Below the pieces are notes generated by a model, which worked only from the letters and a program-made list of their open reading frames with translations, ran no database searches and was not told the origin of the DNA. DNA of 64,000 nucleotides from Ostreococcus mediterraneus. Taxonomy: Eukaryota > Chlorophyta > Mamiellophyceae > Mamiellales > Bathycoccaceae. Each line of letters starts with the position of its first letter. The first letter of the stretch is position 1. The position numbers were made by a program, and so were the translations under genes. The stretch lies in assembly GCA_012295225.1 (NCBI GenBank), contig WMKK01000022.1:434001-498000 (forward strand), in the 5' to 3' direction. Shown here piece by piece: positions 10,532 to 21,835 of this stretch.

Positions 10532-10818
10532 CTGTGTTGGCGGTATGCATATGCACAAATGGTATGCATATGCATATGCACGTGCATATGCAGGATGCAC
10601 GCCCCCCACACGTGCATACGGCCATAGAAAAACGACTTGTATGTGGGGCATGATTTTTATAAATACATTGATACTCTAATAATTACGTAACTACGGGACG
10701 AAATGACTTGTCATTTTAAGGTACGCGACGAGGGGTAACTAGGGTTCAGAAATAAGGGTTTACCCGGCGCATGTTTACACGATCGGTGCGCAAAACACTC
10801 GTATTTAACACCATATGC

Positions 10819-10955
10819 TGTTTGGAGTAAGACCAAATTAAGATAAAGTGTGTAAAATTCTGAGGTCTTATCAAAAGTAGGACTACGATATAGCTAGAAC
10901 CTTTACATTGGTAGAATCATCAGGAGATCGCTCAAAAGAGCGTATTCTATTAACA
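10819..10955 (-). repeat. Gypsy copy 1, 3' LTR (137 bp)
   Basis: TG...CA ends in minus orientation and identical by eye to 19172-19308. Bordered inside by a purine-rich tract on the minus strand. Confidence 0.9.
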
Positions 10956-10967
10956 CTCCTCCCTGTT

Positions 10968-13900
10968 TTAAGAAGGCGTCAGGGACCAATCGAAAGGATG
11001 GTCGACCAGACACACAGGATAACATTGAATCTGATTGATAGACACCCATTTACGTAATGGTGAAAGATCAGGAAGTTCGAGATATAAACAACTAACTGCA
11101 TGTTCGAAAAGAATTTGTAACAGTCGTGGTGGTACTGTCATGGATTGTTCAACCGGAGTACCGGGAGTACCATCTCGACTCGGTCCAGATTGGGCGGTAG
11201 TTGAGTGTCGTACTTCGATAAGTCGCTGTAAACAAGGAGTCGTTTTACAGCTTTTCAAATCCAATACAGATAAGTCCAGGTTAGACCATATAGAAGTAGG
11301 TTTGCAATACGCGTAACCGTAACGGCAATACGTAATCTCATTACGAAGAGCACTCCAATCCTTCATACAATTTTGATGATGGAGAGCGAATTTCCCAGAG
11401 GCTTGATTTTCCATGAACCACGCGGGAGGGTCTAGATAAGTCAGAAATCGACGGGTGGTCATGATGAGTTTATTTGCCAAGTCAATGTGTCTTTCACGGC
11501 TTGTCAACGCCGGCGAGTATTCCGTACAAGGTGGACTGAGCCATACAATATCAAAATAATGCGTTGGAAAAGGAAATTCAGCATTGGACCAAGTCTCCCA
11601 TTTAAGTATATCCAATACATAATCAGGATCGTACTTGGCGTTTATGTCAAAGGTGATAAGTTCTACCTTATCTAGTAAGTGTAACGACGTAAGCATTTTT
11701 GACACGCTTTTCTTTCCAGAGAATCCTACAAGAATGCGGATCTTTCTTGATTTCTCCTTACGGGTAGATAGTAAGTTCAATACAAGATTATCCAGGCCAG
11801 GTGTTGTAAGGCGTGTATTCAGGGTATTTGATGTCATTTTGTCGAAACAGCCAGGTAAATATTTGATGAAACGTCCGTGATCGCCTCGCCTGTTAATCCA
11901 TGAATATTCAATTTGTTGTTGTCCATTTTCATCCTTGAATAGTCGACATTCTGTTACGAAAGCTCTTCTAGATTTCAGATCACTTTTACATTTCCTCCCC
12001 TTTTGAACATGTGCGGGGTTTTCACGGTACAAACGCCGTAAGAGAAGGTCTTCAACGCTCGGATTGTCAGGTATCGGTGAACGTAAGGAGTCACCATGTC
12101 CAAAGGTACTATCCAAATATTTAGTCAGACTATCGAATCGTGCTGCAACATAGGTGTTGAATCTAATAAACTCGTTTCCATGTATCCATTCATCTGATAC
12201 GACACCTTCTTCGTTCCATTTGACGCGATATTCAGGAAATGTAACAGAATTCGCACCGGTAGTAAAACGATGACCAAGGATTTCGATGTGTCTCTCAACA
12301 GATACAAATGGTAGGGTAGATTTGATGCCTCTAATGGTACCAGAGTCAGATTTTCGTGGAAAGTGGTGTTCCTCTTCATCCGGTGTCATGGTGAGACGTT
12401 CCAGGGCTTCTTGTCGTAACCGGCGATTTGCAGATCGAGTAGTTACCGTGGGCACGACGTCAGAGGTATCCAATGTGGAATCCATATCGTCTGAAGTTGT
12501 ATGGTCACTAATATCAGCTGGGATGGTGTCAGTGTTCAGAGAGTCGGAGGTTCCAACGTCGGAATCATAGAGATCAGGTTCTTCACGTTCATGGAACGAC
12601 GAAAGATGACGTCCATTTATAGGCATCGTACAGGACAAGGGAGGTGATGTGGATCCATGTTGAGGCGTGGGGTCCACAAAGTAGGTATTCATATGTCCTT
12701 TTGAGATGATGCGGTATGGTCCATCCTTGGTTGGTTCAAGCTTCGAAAGTTTCTTTCCGTGAGTTTTCGCTCCTGCTCGATTATCGTACCATACCAATTC
12801 GTTCGGCGCGTAGAAGTTTGGCACGGGGGATTGTGCTAACCGTTTCAAATAACTCTGATCGTTATAGAGTCGCAGAGTGGATCGTGCGAGCTTTATGGCT
12901 TTCATGTATGAATTCAGATATGTGAGAGCAGTATTATCCTTATCACCCAAACTCGGCTTGGATATCTCGTGGAAGAGTGCTCCAATGGGGATGGAAGGAC
13001 TTCGACCTGTTGATAATTGAAACGGGGTATATCCACCAGTTGAGGTTCGGGGAGAGTCATTCAACGCGAATTCTACTGCTGGAAGTAACACATCCCACTC
13101 TTCTGGATAGGTCGCCGCATATTTTCGCAGTGCGTGTATGACGTCTTGATTCTTTCGTTCGACCAGTCCGGCTGTCGTGGGTGTCTCGGCCGAACTCATG
13201 TTCCGTTTTATGTGTAATGTCTCCAGTAGTCTTTTATACACATCTGAATCGAATTGAGGGCCTTTATCTGAAATGATACGTGTAGGAAAACCCCATTTAG
13301 AAACCACGTGTTGGAAAAGGATTGAACATAGTCGTTCAGCGGTCGTCGATGATGTCGTGGGAACGAGGATACAACGACCTGTGAGAGCATCGACGATGAC
13401 CCATACTCCTGTATTTCCAGAGTGAGTAGGAGTCAGGCGGACCTCGTCGATTGCGATAACTTCGAAGGCGTGATTCGGAGTACTAAACTTGAAAGGGATT
13501 ACGTTCTTCCTGCGATTTATGGCGCATCGGGCGCATATGTCGCATGTGCGTACGAACTTTTCCACGTGTACGGACATATTATCCCAGAAAAAGAAACGCA
13601 TGAGTTTATCCAAGGTAGCTCTAGCGTTAGCATGAGCTGTTAGCATGTCTTCATGAGCTAAAGATATGAGCAGATGATGGACATGTAGAGCTTGGCTTGG
13701 TATGTAGAGGACCGGATGAGATCCTGGCACGTCCGCTCTGCGTTTATATACTAAATCGTTCGTTGCGTATAATCCATCCAGATGTTCCCCAGACAATACT
13801 TGACGGCTTAGATCGTCCTCTAACAGTGCGTCTTGAATCAGATTCTTGAGTTCGGGAGTGACGTCGAGATGAGAATATACACCGATAGAGGTACTGGCGG

Positions 13901-15400
13901 AATCCCAAGTCGGCACCGAACGTGAAATGGCATTCAGGTATGTCCAAAGAGAATATACATTGGCTGTTCCGGTCTTTGTGAATTCATGGCGTAGGAAATC
14001 GTCGTCTGATGAACATTCTCTTGCCAGTAGCTGATCTCTGTTTTCCAATGGAATATCCGTGTTCGTCAGGATGGAATATAACGCTTCTAACTCCGGGGTG
14101 CGCTCGAAGCGGGATTTAACGTTGTCCGACTCGTCGTTTCGTGACAAAGCGTCAGCCACTACTAGATCCGCGCCCTTTGTCCACACCATTTCCCATTGCA
14201 CTTCGTTCAGCACTTGATACAGCCACCGGTGCATTTTATCGCTCAAGTGCGTTTGTGTTCGTAAGGCAAGGAGCGGTTTGTGGTCGCCTCGGTAGATTAC
14301 CTTCTGTCCACGAAACAGGTGCATATACTTCTTCACGATATACACCAGAGCGAAGAGTTCACGTTCATGGGTTGGCCATCTTTGTGCTGTTTCCGGGAGT
14401 TTGTGGCTCACATATGCAACGACTCGGTCGGCATTCTCGATGTGTTGCATGATTGCTCCTCCTACGCAATATCGTGAGGCGTCGGCTTCGATGATGAATG
14501 GTACGTCGAGCCGTGGGGATATCACAACATTATCAGAAGTGAGGGCTTTCTTCAATTTCTCAAACGCTTCGTTCTCTGCATTGTTCCAAAACTTTTCGTA
14601 GTCATGATTTCGGCGTAATTCGGTATCAGTCTGTTATAGTAGTTTGCGAGGCCGAGAAACTGTTGCAATTGCTTGTTTGATCGTGGTGTTATCCATGAGC
14701 TTATTGCTTCGGTTTTGCTGGATTGAGCACGTATCTCACATACACCGTCTGACAATTTTATCTTATGGCCGAGGAAATCCGCTTCAGTTGTGAATAAGTG
14801 TGATTTTGACGCTTTCACGCGTAGGCCAGACTTCTTCGCGGTGCTGAAAAACTGAGAGAGGTGATCGAGATGTTCCTTGTGTGAGCGCGAATAGATCAGG
14901 ATGTCGTCCAAATAGACCACCATGTGTGAGTTAATCGAGTCCCGAAAAATCCCATCCATGAAATTTTGGAAAGCCGAGGGTGCGACGCACAGTCCTTGGG
15001 CCAAAACGAGAAACCGCCATGCGCCCAGAGGAGTGGTAAACGTCGTCAGATCTTTCGACTCCTCGTCTGCCATAAGCATGTTATTATACCCATCAGTCAA
15101 ATCAAAAAGGCTCATTATTCTTGCGCCCGATGCACCGATTGCGTCTAAAGCTTGTTCGCAACTCGGTAAGGGATAGTTATTCGGCACCAACTTTGAGTTC
15201 AGATCTCTGTAATCCACGACTAATCGCCACTCCCCTTTTACCTTTTTGGCCACGAGCATTGCTGGGGAGGCATAGGGCGCTGTCGAAGGTTCGATCAGTC
15301 CTTTCTCTTGGTATTCCGCCAGTAGAGATTTCAGAAAAGTGAGTTTTCCGGCATCCATACGGTAGAAACGCGCTGCGACAGGGTTCTTTCCTTCTGTCAA
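10968..15400 (-). other. Gypsy copy 1 pol region: RT, RNase H, integrase, chromodomain-like, MTase-like
   Basis: Reading on the minus strand: RT with VYLDDILIYS near 14900, RNase H with IEADASRYCVGG near 14490, a zinc-binding HHCC segment with CDICARCAINRRK near 13540, the integrase core with DEVRLTPTHSG and VERKNQDVIHAL, then a chromodomain-like stretch (YRVKWNEEGVVSDEWI, about 12200) and the methyltransferase-like block (about 11010-11900). The chromodomain position after integrase is typical of chromoviruses, which use it to choose integration sites. The extra C-terminal block is not standard for the family. Fossil; see the parent element for its state. Confidence 0.85.
11010..11900 (-). 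other. Cytosine-5 methyltransferase-like domain of gypsy copy 1 (fossil part)
   Basis: The minus-strand product shows LSPPCTEYSPA (11510-11545 region), WFMENQASGKF, CRYGYAYCKPTSIWSNL and the QSGPSRDGTPGTP tail. Order and spacing match motif IV (PPC), motif VI (EN) and motif VIII of DNA C5-methyltransferases. About 290 residues, short compared with stand-alone enzymes, with no separate target-recognition domain obvious. Confidence 0.6.
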
Positions 15401-18369
15401 GGTAAGTCTACATCTTGGTAATGTCTTAACATATTCGCTGATGGATGCTCGAGCGGGAGAGATAACATCATGATTCCCTGTCGAGCGGGAGAGATAACAT
15501 CATGATTCCCTGATAGGATTTCTAACAGCCGCGTATTGTCCTCAGTACTCAGAGTTGACGACGGCATCGACGTGTTCATAAACGATTCTGCTATGGCACG
15601 TGTTGAGGGAATTCCTTCTAGCTCAATGTCTTTTACTTGGGCGGAGAAAAGGTGCTCCTCTACCTGCGCCTCTGTCGTCACTTCAAGGAAGACCATGTCA
15701 AAAAGGTGTGCACTTGTCAAGAGATCGGTGTGCGTATGACGGTCTGGCGGCTGTGTTGCGTTGTCGCAAGAGTCGAGATATGTTGAGACGATAGGATCAA
15801 GTCTGGAAGAATTGTCTCGTCCTGGGACGTGCCACGACAGGACATCGTCAGTGGTTGACTCAATCGAGTGTAAGCGGATATCATGGGTTGAATCACGAGG
15901 AATCCTCATACTGAAGAAAGAGATTATCCGTATGCTATCATAGTCTTTTGACGATTGTTCGTCAGCGTATCCGGTTGTGGTGATAACTTTACCTTGGATT
16001 TGAATATTTCCTGTAGAGTAATCCATGACCACTCGTCCATCCACGAGAAAATCTTCTCCGAGTACGACCTGAATGTCGGGTAATCGTATAACTCTGAAAT
16101 CGCTTGGCACAAAGGTACCGTGTATCTCGATGTTTATTTTTACGATGTGTGAAGATCGCTCGGTGGATCCATTTGCCATGGCGACTATGACTTCATCGAC
16201 CGGGAAGCGTCGTAAGCCGAGAGTATCCACGACCGATGAGTCTATGAAGTTCGCGGCGGCACCTGAATCCAAGAGCATCTGAAAAGGGGATCCATTGATG
16301 TTTCCTTGTACTTTCGCGAAGGATTTATTTCGCCGTCGACCATCTCGTGTTTTGTTTAGCGCAGGGGATGTAGTATGAGCTACCTCATCACCTGCGCTCA
16401 TTAAAAAAAGCGAGTCAGTACTTGGCGCGTCAACGGATTCCAAGACCCACAGTTCTTCGACTTCCATGAGAAGGTCTGCATCGTCGAGTTCGTGGATGTC
16501 ACGCATCGTAACCGTGGCAAGGCGTTCCCGTGCACGTTGGAACGTGGCTCCACCGTTACGTTGAGATTTGTAAAAAGCGGATCGGGAATCCGTTATTGTC
16601 TTGATCAACCCGGATTTTGTTCTCGGGGAAGATGCCCAGAAGTCTTTGACCAGGTTAATTGTCATGCCACGGGGCCCAGCTGATGCACGCGTAATGGCGG
16701 AGTCGAAATTGATCGTATTCTCGGGCGCGTTGCACTCTCGGTAAGCGTGTCCCTCTTTGCCACACACGAAGCATACCATCGGGGCCCGTTCACTTTGTGC
16801 AACTGCACACATGGTCACATTCTGGGTTCCTTCTTGGTCTGAAATGGCTAACAAGTTCGAGGACGGAATCGCTTGCGTAGTTTGTGACCATGATCGATCA
16901 GCCTTGTTATTGATCAACTTGGTGTTCTGCGCAGCAACTTGTAGTTTGTCACCATACTCACCAAGTTCATATATTTTCGATTCAATCGCGTGTGCAGTTG
17001 CGACGACATGTAGAGAGGTGCCCAGCTGTCTTACTTGACCGTCAGGCCCGGTGAGCTGCAACTTATTCGAGCGTTTCAACGAGGTTATGTCTGAGGAGAG
17101 GTCAGATTGCCATTTGATAAAGAAAGGATCGACGGCGCTCGTTAGTCCTGTTGCGAACATCGAACCTTTGATGACGTTCAAAAGTTTCGTCCAACTTGTT
17201 TCCTCATAAACCTTCGCCGTGATGTCGTCCGGGCACGTCTCGCCCATTTCTTCGACCGTCATCAACAGCGCCTTCCGCTCGGTAACCTTTTCCTTGATGA
17301 TGGTCGATAGGCGTTTGCCCTTCGCCGACGTTGGAGTCCATTTAAAGAACTGGAATTCCTCAATCGCTTGTAGAACGCTTTCCGCGCTAGAAAATTCCCC
17401 GTACACGAATTTAACGAATACGGAGTAATCTTCTAACGCGTCGTGACGCGCCCGCTGCACACGTATTACTGCATTGGTAACACTAGATCGTTCGATTAAG
17501 CGACGGACAAACCCGATTCTGTCCGCGTCGCTCAAAGCAGCATTCGCTCGAAGAGCTAAAGCACGATCTTTGGCGTTTGCAAAACATGACTTGACGCGAG
17601 CGAAGAACGAGCGAAAATCAATGTCGTCGCCGCTTTCCTCCTTTCCCCCGAAGTGGGGAGCCATCGTTTTGAAATTCTCCAGGTTACTCAGAAGACTTGC
17701 GGCTGAATTTCTCAACATTGTGATATCTCCATGGTTTGTTGTGTCACTGGTCGTGTCTGCTGAGGTTGCCAACGAATTCACAAAAAACTCCGGGCGCGCA
17801 TTTATCTGCGTTTCGAGCGAGGAGTACGTTCTCGTCAGTTCTTCGTACCGCGATGGCACTCCTGAATGTCGATTGTCCTGATTCCAAGCCACGAGATTCA
17901 GCGCTTGTCGGATAGAGTTCAGAGCCATCCGTGCACAGGTCACCACTCTTGGCCAATGAACGTTTTGTGCTTCAGCGTATTGCTCTTCGTTGCCCCCGCT
18001 ACGGGTGACCTGAAGAATGAGGTTTTCACGACCCATGGCCTCTTCCCAAGAAGACACTGCGTGGTCATAGAAAGTTTTCGAACGCGCCACGATACCACCC
18101 GGCGGACCCATATAGTCAGTCATTCGGTAGTCAGACGGTTGAGGTGTAGACTCCATGAGAGGTGGTAGAGGTGGGGTTGCCATTTGCTCGGTAGGGCCAT
18201 CCGCGTCCGCGACGGCAGGTGTATCTTCGGATTCGATAATCGGCGCGGTTTGTTCGATAACCGGTGCGGCTTCTTCATCAAGCGTTGAACGTGTAGCGAC
18301 CATTCTTATGTTGGTTAGTAGTAGGCGTGGTTCGTGTGAGTGCGACGTGAGCAACTCGGAATGGAGCAT
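15397..18369 (-). other. Gypsy copy 1 gag and protease region
   Basis: Begins at ATG 18367-18369. A long Gag core (about residues 200-480) is followed by a CCHC knuckle (CFVCGKEGHAYREC) and a retropepsin segment (MLLDSGAAANFIDSS). Gag packages element RNA; the protease matures the polyprotein. Fossil part; state given with the parent element. Confidence 0.85.
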
Positions 18370-18737
18370 CTCGACGCGATTAACCTAGCCTCGGCGGCGG
18401 CGGCGGCGGTGCGACCAGCCATACGACGAGTCATGACTCTACAACGTGTCCCTTGTGGTCTGTACCTAGTTTAAGGCTATCAGGCTCACATTCTGAGGGG
18501 CAAATCACGCGATAGGCGCGCGCGAGGATTACGTGATGCGCGATGCGCGATGCACGATCTCCCTGAACTTCGAGTGTCGCAAACTGCACTCCGTGAGCCG
18601 GAGAATGCGTGAGGACTGTTCAGGCGGTGAAGCTTAGACTGAGCGTCTATACCCAGCGTCGGGGCAGGTCGGGTGCTCTGAGCCGGAGTGGTACTAGTAC
18701 TTTCCCCTCCCGGTTTTCGCGTGTTTCACAAGGTGGG

Positions 18738-19154
18738 CTGTGTTGGCGGTATGCATATGCACAAATGGTATGCATATGCATATGCACGTGCATATGCAGG
18801 ATGCACGCCCCCCACGCGTGCATACGGCCATAGAAAAACGACTTTTATGTGGGGCATGATTTTTATAAATACAATGATAGTCTAATAAATTACGTAAATA
18901 CGGGACGACATGACTGGTCATTTTAAGGTACGCGACGAGGGGTAACTAGGGTTCAGAAATAAGGGTTTACCCGGCGCATGTTTACACGATCGGTGCGCAA
19001 AACACTCGTACTTAACACCATATGCACGGTATGTAGTACTCAAATGGTATATTACATATACTTATTATGTGTTAAGTATGGTATGCATGCATATGCAGGC
19101 CCGGCCTGCATATGCAGGATGCACGGCCCTAGTATGCTGATTCCGCCAACACAG
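18738..19154 (+). mobile_element. X-MITE, complete, 417 bp, TSD AAGGTGGG, inside gypsy 1 leader
   Basis: Ends CTGTGTTGGCGG and CCGCCAACACAG, flanked by AAGGTGGG (18730-18737, 19155-19162). It sits beside the primer-binding site of gypsy copy 1, so it is younger than that element. Confidence 0.9.
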
Positions 19155-19171
19155 AAGGTGGGCGCCACCAG

Positions 19172-19308
19172 TGTTTGGAGTAAGACCAAATTAAGATAAA
19201 GTGTGTAAAATTCTGAGGTCTTATCAAAAGTAGGACTACGATATAGCTAGAACCTTTACATTGGTAGAATCATCAGGAGATCGCTCAAAAGAGCGTATTC
19301 TATTAACA
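19172..19308 (-). repeat. Gypsy copy 1, 5' LTR (137 bp)
   Basis: Identical by eye to 10819-10955. Followed on the minus strand by C and then the primer-binding site TGGTGGCGCCCACC. Confidence 0.9.
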
Positions 19309-19442
19309 TATGCACGGTATGTAGTACTCAAACGGTATATTACATAATCTTATTATGTGTTAAGTATGGTATGCATGCATATGCAGGCCCGGCCTGCATA
19401 TGCAGGATGCACGCCCCTAGTATGCTGATTCCGCCAACGCAG

Positions 19443-19601
19443 AGCGCGCGCGACGTCTACTACCAAAACGGCGGCGCAAAGACCTAGCCCGTCGGCACGT
19501 ACATTCTACATAATTGATTAGTGCGAACATATCGCAAAATACGTTACAGTAACCAATAGTTAAGACCATACGCCCATTAACGAGACATCGTCCTTCTATC
19601 A
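19443..19601 (-). repeat. Copia (family 2) LTR fragment
   Basis: Matches the right 159 bp of the 372-bp copia LTRs at 52092-52463 and 59637-60008, from AGCGCGCGCGACG to CTTCTATCA. Its left part is missing where the X-MITE ends. Its other end truncates the X gene, whose stop codon is provided by the LTR terminus. Confidence 0.85.
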
Positions 19602-21449
19602 GGTTTTGGCTGCTTCAGATCGACTATGAGGGGTCAGTGCAGCCAAATCATTGAACGTCGAGACGTATACTAGTGACGCCAGACAATTGAAGTATGTTTG
19701 CTCCTCGTGTCCAAGGGCCGCAACACAATGCACGCACGCGGGCATATCAGCTTCAGTCAATGCTGCACCAAGATCCGAGCAAATGAGCAGCCACTTTCTA
19801 CTGGGTGTCTCGTTGAGTCTAGTGAAACCTTGCACGCCCGCGTACGATAACAAATCCTTTAATATGGCGAGCTGGTTGGCCGCTTTACCCGGGTTGTACA
19901 ACATCACTGGCAATGGCACATACTCGTAGAACGCGTCACTGACATTATTGATCGCGTTCGAGTTTCGGGTCGGAGGCGTATTCGAGGTTGTGTGTTCTTC
20001 TTTTATTGACCCTCCAATACCCCGTCCAATGGCAACGGACGTCATAGAAGAGCTATCTGACGCCTGCGATACTGATCTCTTCGCTCGCTCTGGAAATTGC
20101 GTCTCGGTGGGTGGCGTTCGAAAAAGAGCCAAACGTCGCGCTCGCTCAAGAGAGCATAGCTCACCCGGCCTGTAATCTCGAGACGGGTCATTACATTCAT
20201 CACAACTTTTTTCCTTCGGTTCGAAGCCTTCTTTAAAGCAACATGTGCAATATTTGTAGACTGGTATCTTGATCTCGGCGGTTGGCTCCACGGCACCCTT
20301 GGAAATTTCTTCGATTGTGAGCGTTTCTGGAACATTACAAGCCCACGCGCCTCCTTCCGACGGGTCTTCGATAAATTTCAGACTTGAATCGATCGCCGCG
20401 GTTATCAATTCCATCGAAACGGCATCCAATTCTTCTTGTTCAGACCGAAGCTCGCCTTCGCGGCGACGAGTGCTCACTTCCATTATTTCAGGTGGAATGG
20501 CATTCAAATGTCGCCAGTTCACCGGAGAATGAACATCGCTGTTTTGCCAGAAACGAAGTTTTTGCGCCATGAATGCATTATCAAGTCCGCTTGGCGTCCG
20601 CAACTTTGCGTAAAACGCATTCGTTACAATCGGCGGCGCCGTCGGGCTCTTCGCTGCGTGCCTCGCTGTTTTGAATCTTTTGTATGCACCTTTACCGACG
20701 TTATCGAAACCGACAAGGACGTTTACATTTGACGGAATTACAACTTTAGTTTCTGCCGATTTCTCTGCCAGCTTATCGTACCATCTCGTAAGCGTACTCG
20801 GATCTAGTGCTCCCGGTATCAACTTTGACACGAGCAAGCCAACCACTCGGCTCGCAGTGCGGGCCTTGACAAAAACTGACACTAACTTACCCCAAGGAAA
20901 ACTTGCGGCCGCAGTCGCCCCACAGTACACCGCAGCGAGTGCAATTGTGAGCATGTTGGTCATTCTCGTCTCTAATCTATCGGCTTTGACGCCTGTATGA
21001 TCAACAGCTTGCTCCATGACGCGTCGCAGAACGCTCGAGAGCGTTTGCGACCGCTTCGCATTCCAGTCCCCTAATGACATCCAGTTGTCCGTGGAAAGTA
21101 ATTCTTCGGGCGTGTGCGACTGAAGTATTGAAAATGCTTGATCTTTATACGCGAAATCATTCCGAATCTCATGAACGGCGGTATTTACCACCATGTTGAC
21201 CGCGCACGCCAAGTCCATGGCGCGCGCCTGCGCTGCGACGATTGTTCGCTCTAAACCAAGTCTACATGCATTAGCAGCGTTGCGCTCCTGAACCAACAGA
21301 ACCTTCATAGTTTCTAGTTCCTCTTCTAATACAACTATGCGTCGTTTCGACCTTCGAATCGTCTCCGTCGCCTCCTGAAGCACATCGTTGAGGTCGTTAC
21401 CGCCTCCTAAAGCATCACCATCGCGCGCTCTCTTTCGACCCTCAGGCAT
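19599..21449 (-). CDS. Candidate transposase of the X family, 3' end replaced by an LTR
   Basis: ATG at 21447-21449, 616 codons. Residues about 20-70 form a coiled coil (RRSKRRIVVLEEELETMKVL). A central segment has NVLVGFDNVGKGAYKRF, an Asp-Asn pair in a predicted strand such as seen in RNase H-like transposon proteins (faintly like DUF6589). A Cys cluster (CTCC ... CDEC, near residues 395-415) could bind zinc. Near residue 530 VPLPVMLYNPGKAAN and KWLLICSDLGAA add another Asp in a strand. The last codon is formed by the copia LTR, so the natural C-terminus is lost. Directly upstream lies the X right end shared with all X-MITEs, so the gene very likely belonged to a full-length X element. I do not recognise a named superfamily with certainty. 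Confidence 0.5.
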   Translation of the reverse strand: MPEGRKRARDGDALGGGNDLNDVLQEATETIRRSKRRIVVLEEELETMKVLLVQERNAANACRLGLERTIVAAQARAMDLACAVNMVVNTAVHEIRNDFAYKDQAFSILQSHTPEELLSTDNWMSLGDWNAKRSQTLSSVLRRVMEQAVDHTGVKADRLETRMTNMLTIALAAVYCGATAAASFPWGKLVSVFVKARTASRVVGLLVSKLIPGALDPSTLTRWYDKLAEKSAETKVVIPSNVNVLVGFDNVGKGAYKRFKTARHAAKSPTAPPIVTNAFYAKLRTPSGLDNAFMAQKLRFWQNSDVHSPVNWRHLNAIPPEIMEVSTRRREGELRSEQEELDAVSMELITAAIDSSLKFIEDPSEGGAWACNVPETLTIEEISKGAVEPTAEIKIPVYKYCTCCFKEGFEPKEKSCDECNDPSRDYRPGELCSLERARRLALFRTPPTETQFPERAKRSVSQASDSSSMTSVAIGRGIGGSIKEEHTTSNTPPTRNSNAINNVSDAFYEYVPLPVMLYNPGKAANQLAILKDLLSYAGVQGFTRLNETPSRKWLLICSDLGAALTEADMPACVHCVAALGHEEQTYFNCLASLVYVSTFNDLAALTPHSRSEAAKT

Positions 21450-21587
21450 GCTCGCGCCAAACCAACGCGCGAGTGCGTAAAATTAAACTCGTTCTACACG
21501 CTCTACTCGACTACGTGGACAAAATCGCCCCGGCGCGCGCGTACGGGGCGACGAAGTGACGTCGCGCGCGACCAACCAACAGAAGCC

Positions 21588-21795
21588 TAGGGTTCAGAAA
21601 TAAGGGTTTACCCGGCGCATGTTTACACGGCCGGTGCGCAAAACACTCGTACTTAACATCATATGTACGGTATGTATCACTCAAGCGGTATATTACATAA
21701 GCTTATTATGTGTTAAGTATGGTATGCACGCGTATGCAGGCCGGGCCTACATATGTAGGATGTACGCCCCTAGTATGCTGTTTCGGCCAACACAG
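21588..21795 (+). mobile_element. X element right end
   Basis: From CTAGGGTTCAGAAATAAGGG to GGCCAACACAG. The same segment forms the right half of every X-MITE here. It abuts the upstream region of the 616-codon gene (21450-21587), in which no further gene is seen, and is followed by the duplication ATCTCTAC. Confidence 0.8.
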
Positions 21796-21835
21796 ATCTC
21801 TACTCCAACTGGTCGCGAAGCCGCGTGGACCGAGC

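Larger units (their letters stand above)
10819..19308 (-). mobile_element. Ty3/gypsy chromovirus-like fossil, full length (copy 1), with MTase-like domain
   Basis: 137-bp LTRs at both ends look identical by eye, and a 5-bp duplication TATGC flanks the element (10814-10818, 19309-19313), so insertion is recent. Minus-strand order: 5' LTR, primer site TGGTGGCGCCCACC (a perfect match to a tRNA CCA end), leader interrupted by an X-MITE (18738-19154), gag with zinc knuckle, aspartic protease, reverse transcriptase, RNase H, HHCC integrase, chromodomain-like segment, methyltransferase-like domain, purine tract, 3' LTR. All parts are present, but the coding region has about two breaks as well as the nested MITE, so it looks broken. 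Confidence 0.9.
10532..21795. mobile_element. Composite X element (MITE end + gypsy 1 + LTR fragment + X gene + X right end)
   Basis: Starts CTGTGTTGGCGG and ends GGCCAACACAG, with a perfect 8-bp duplication ATCTCTAC on both sides (10524-10531, 21796-21803), so the outer ends are those of a single insertion into the Harbinger transposase. Inside, left to right: an X-MITE (10532-19442) holding gypsy copy 1, a 159-bp copia LTR fragment, a 616-codon minus-strand gene, and an X right end (21588-21795). The inner MITE ends at 19442 beside AGCGCGCG, which does not match ATCTCTAC. This fits homologous recombination between the left end of a full-length X element and a MITE that had landed in a copia LTR within it, deleting what lay between. 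Confidence 0.7.

Noticed and set aside
10532-10679. Extension of the Harbinger ORF past 10531
   Set aside because: Encodes MITE sequence with CATATGCA repeats and is not part of the transposase.
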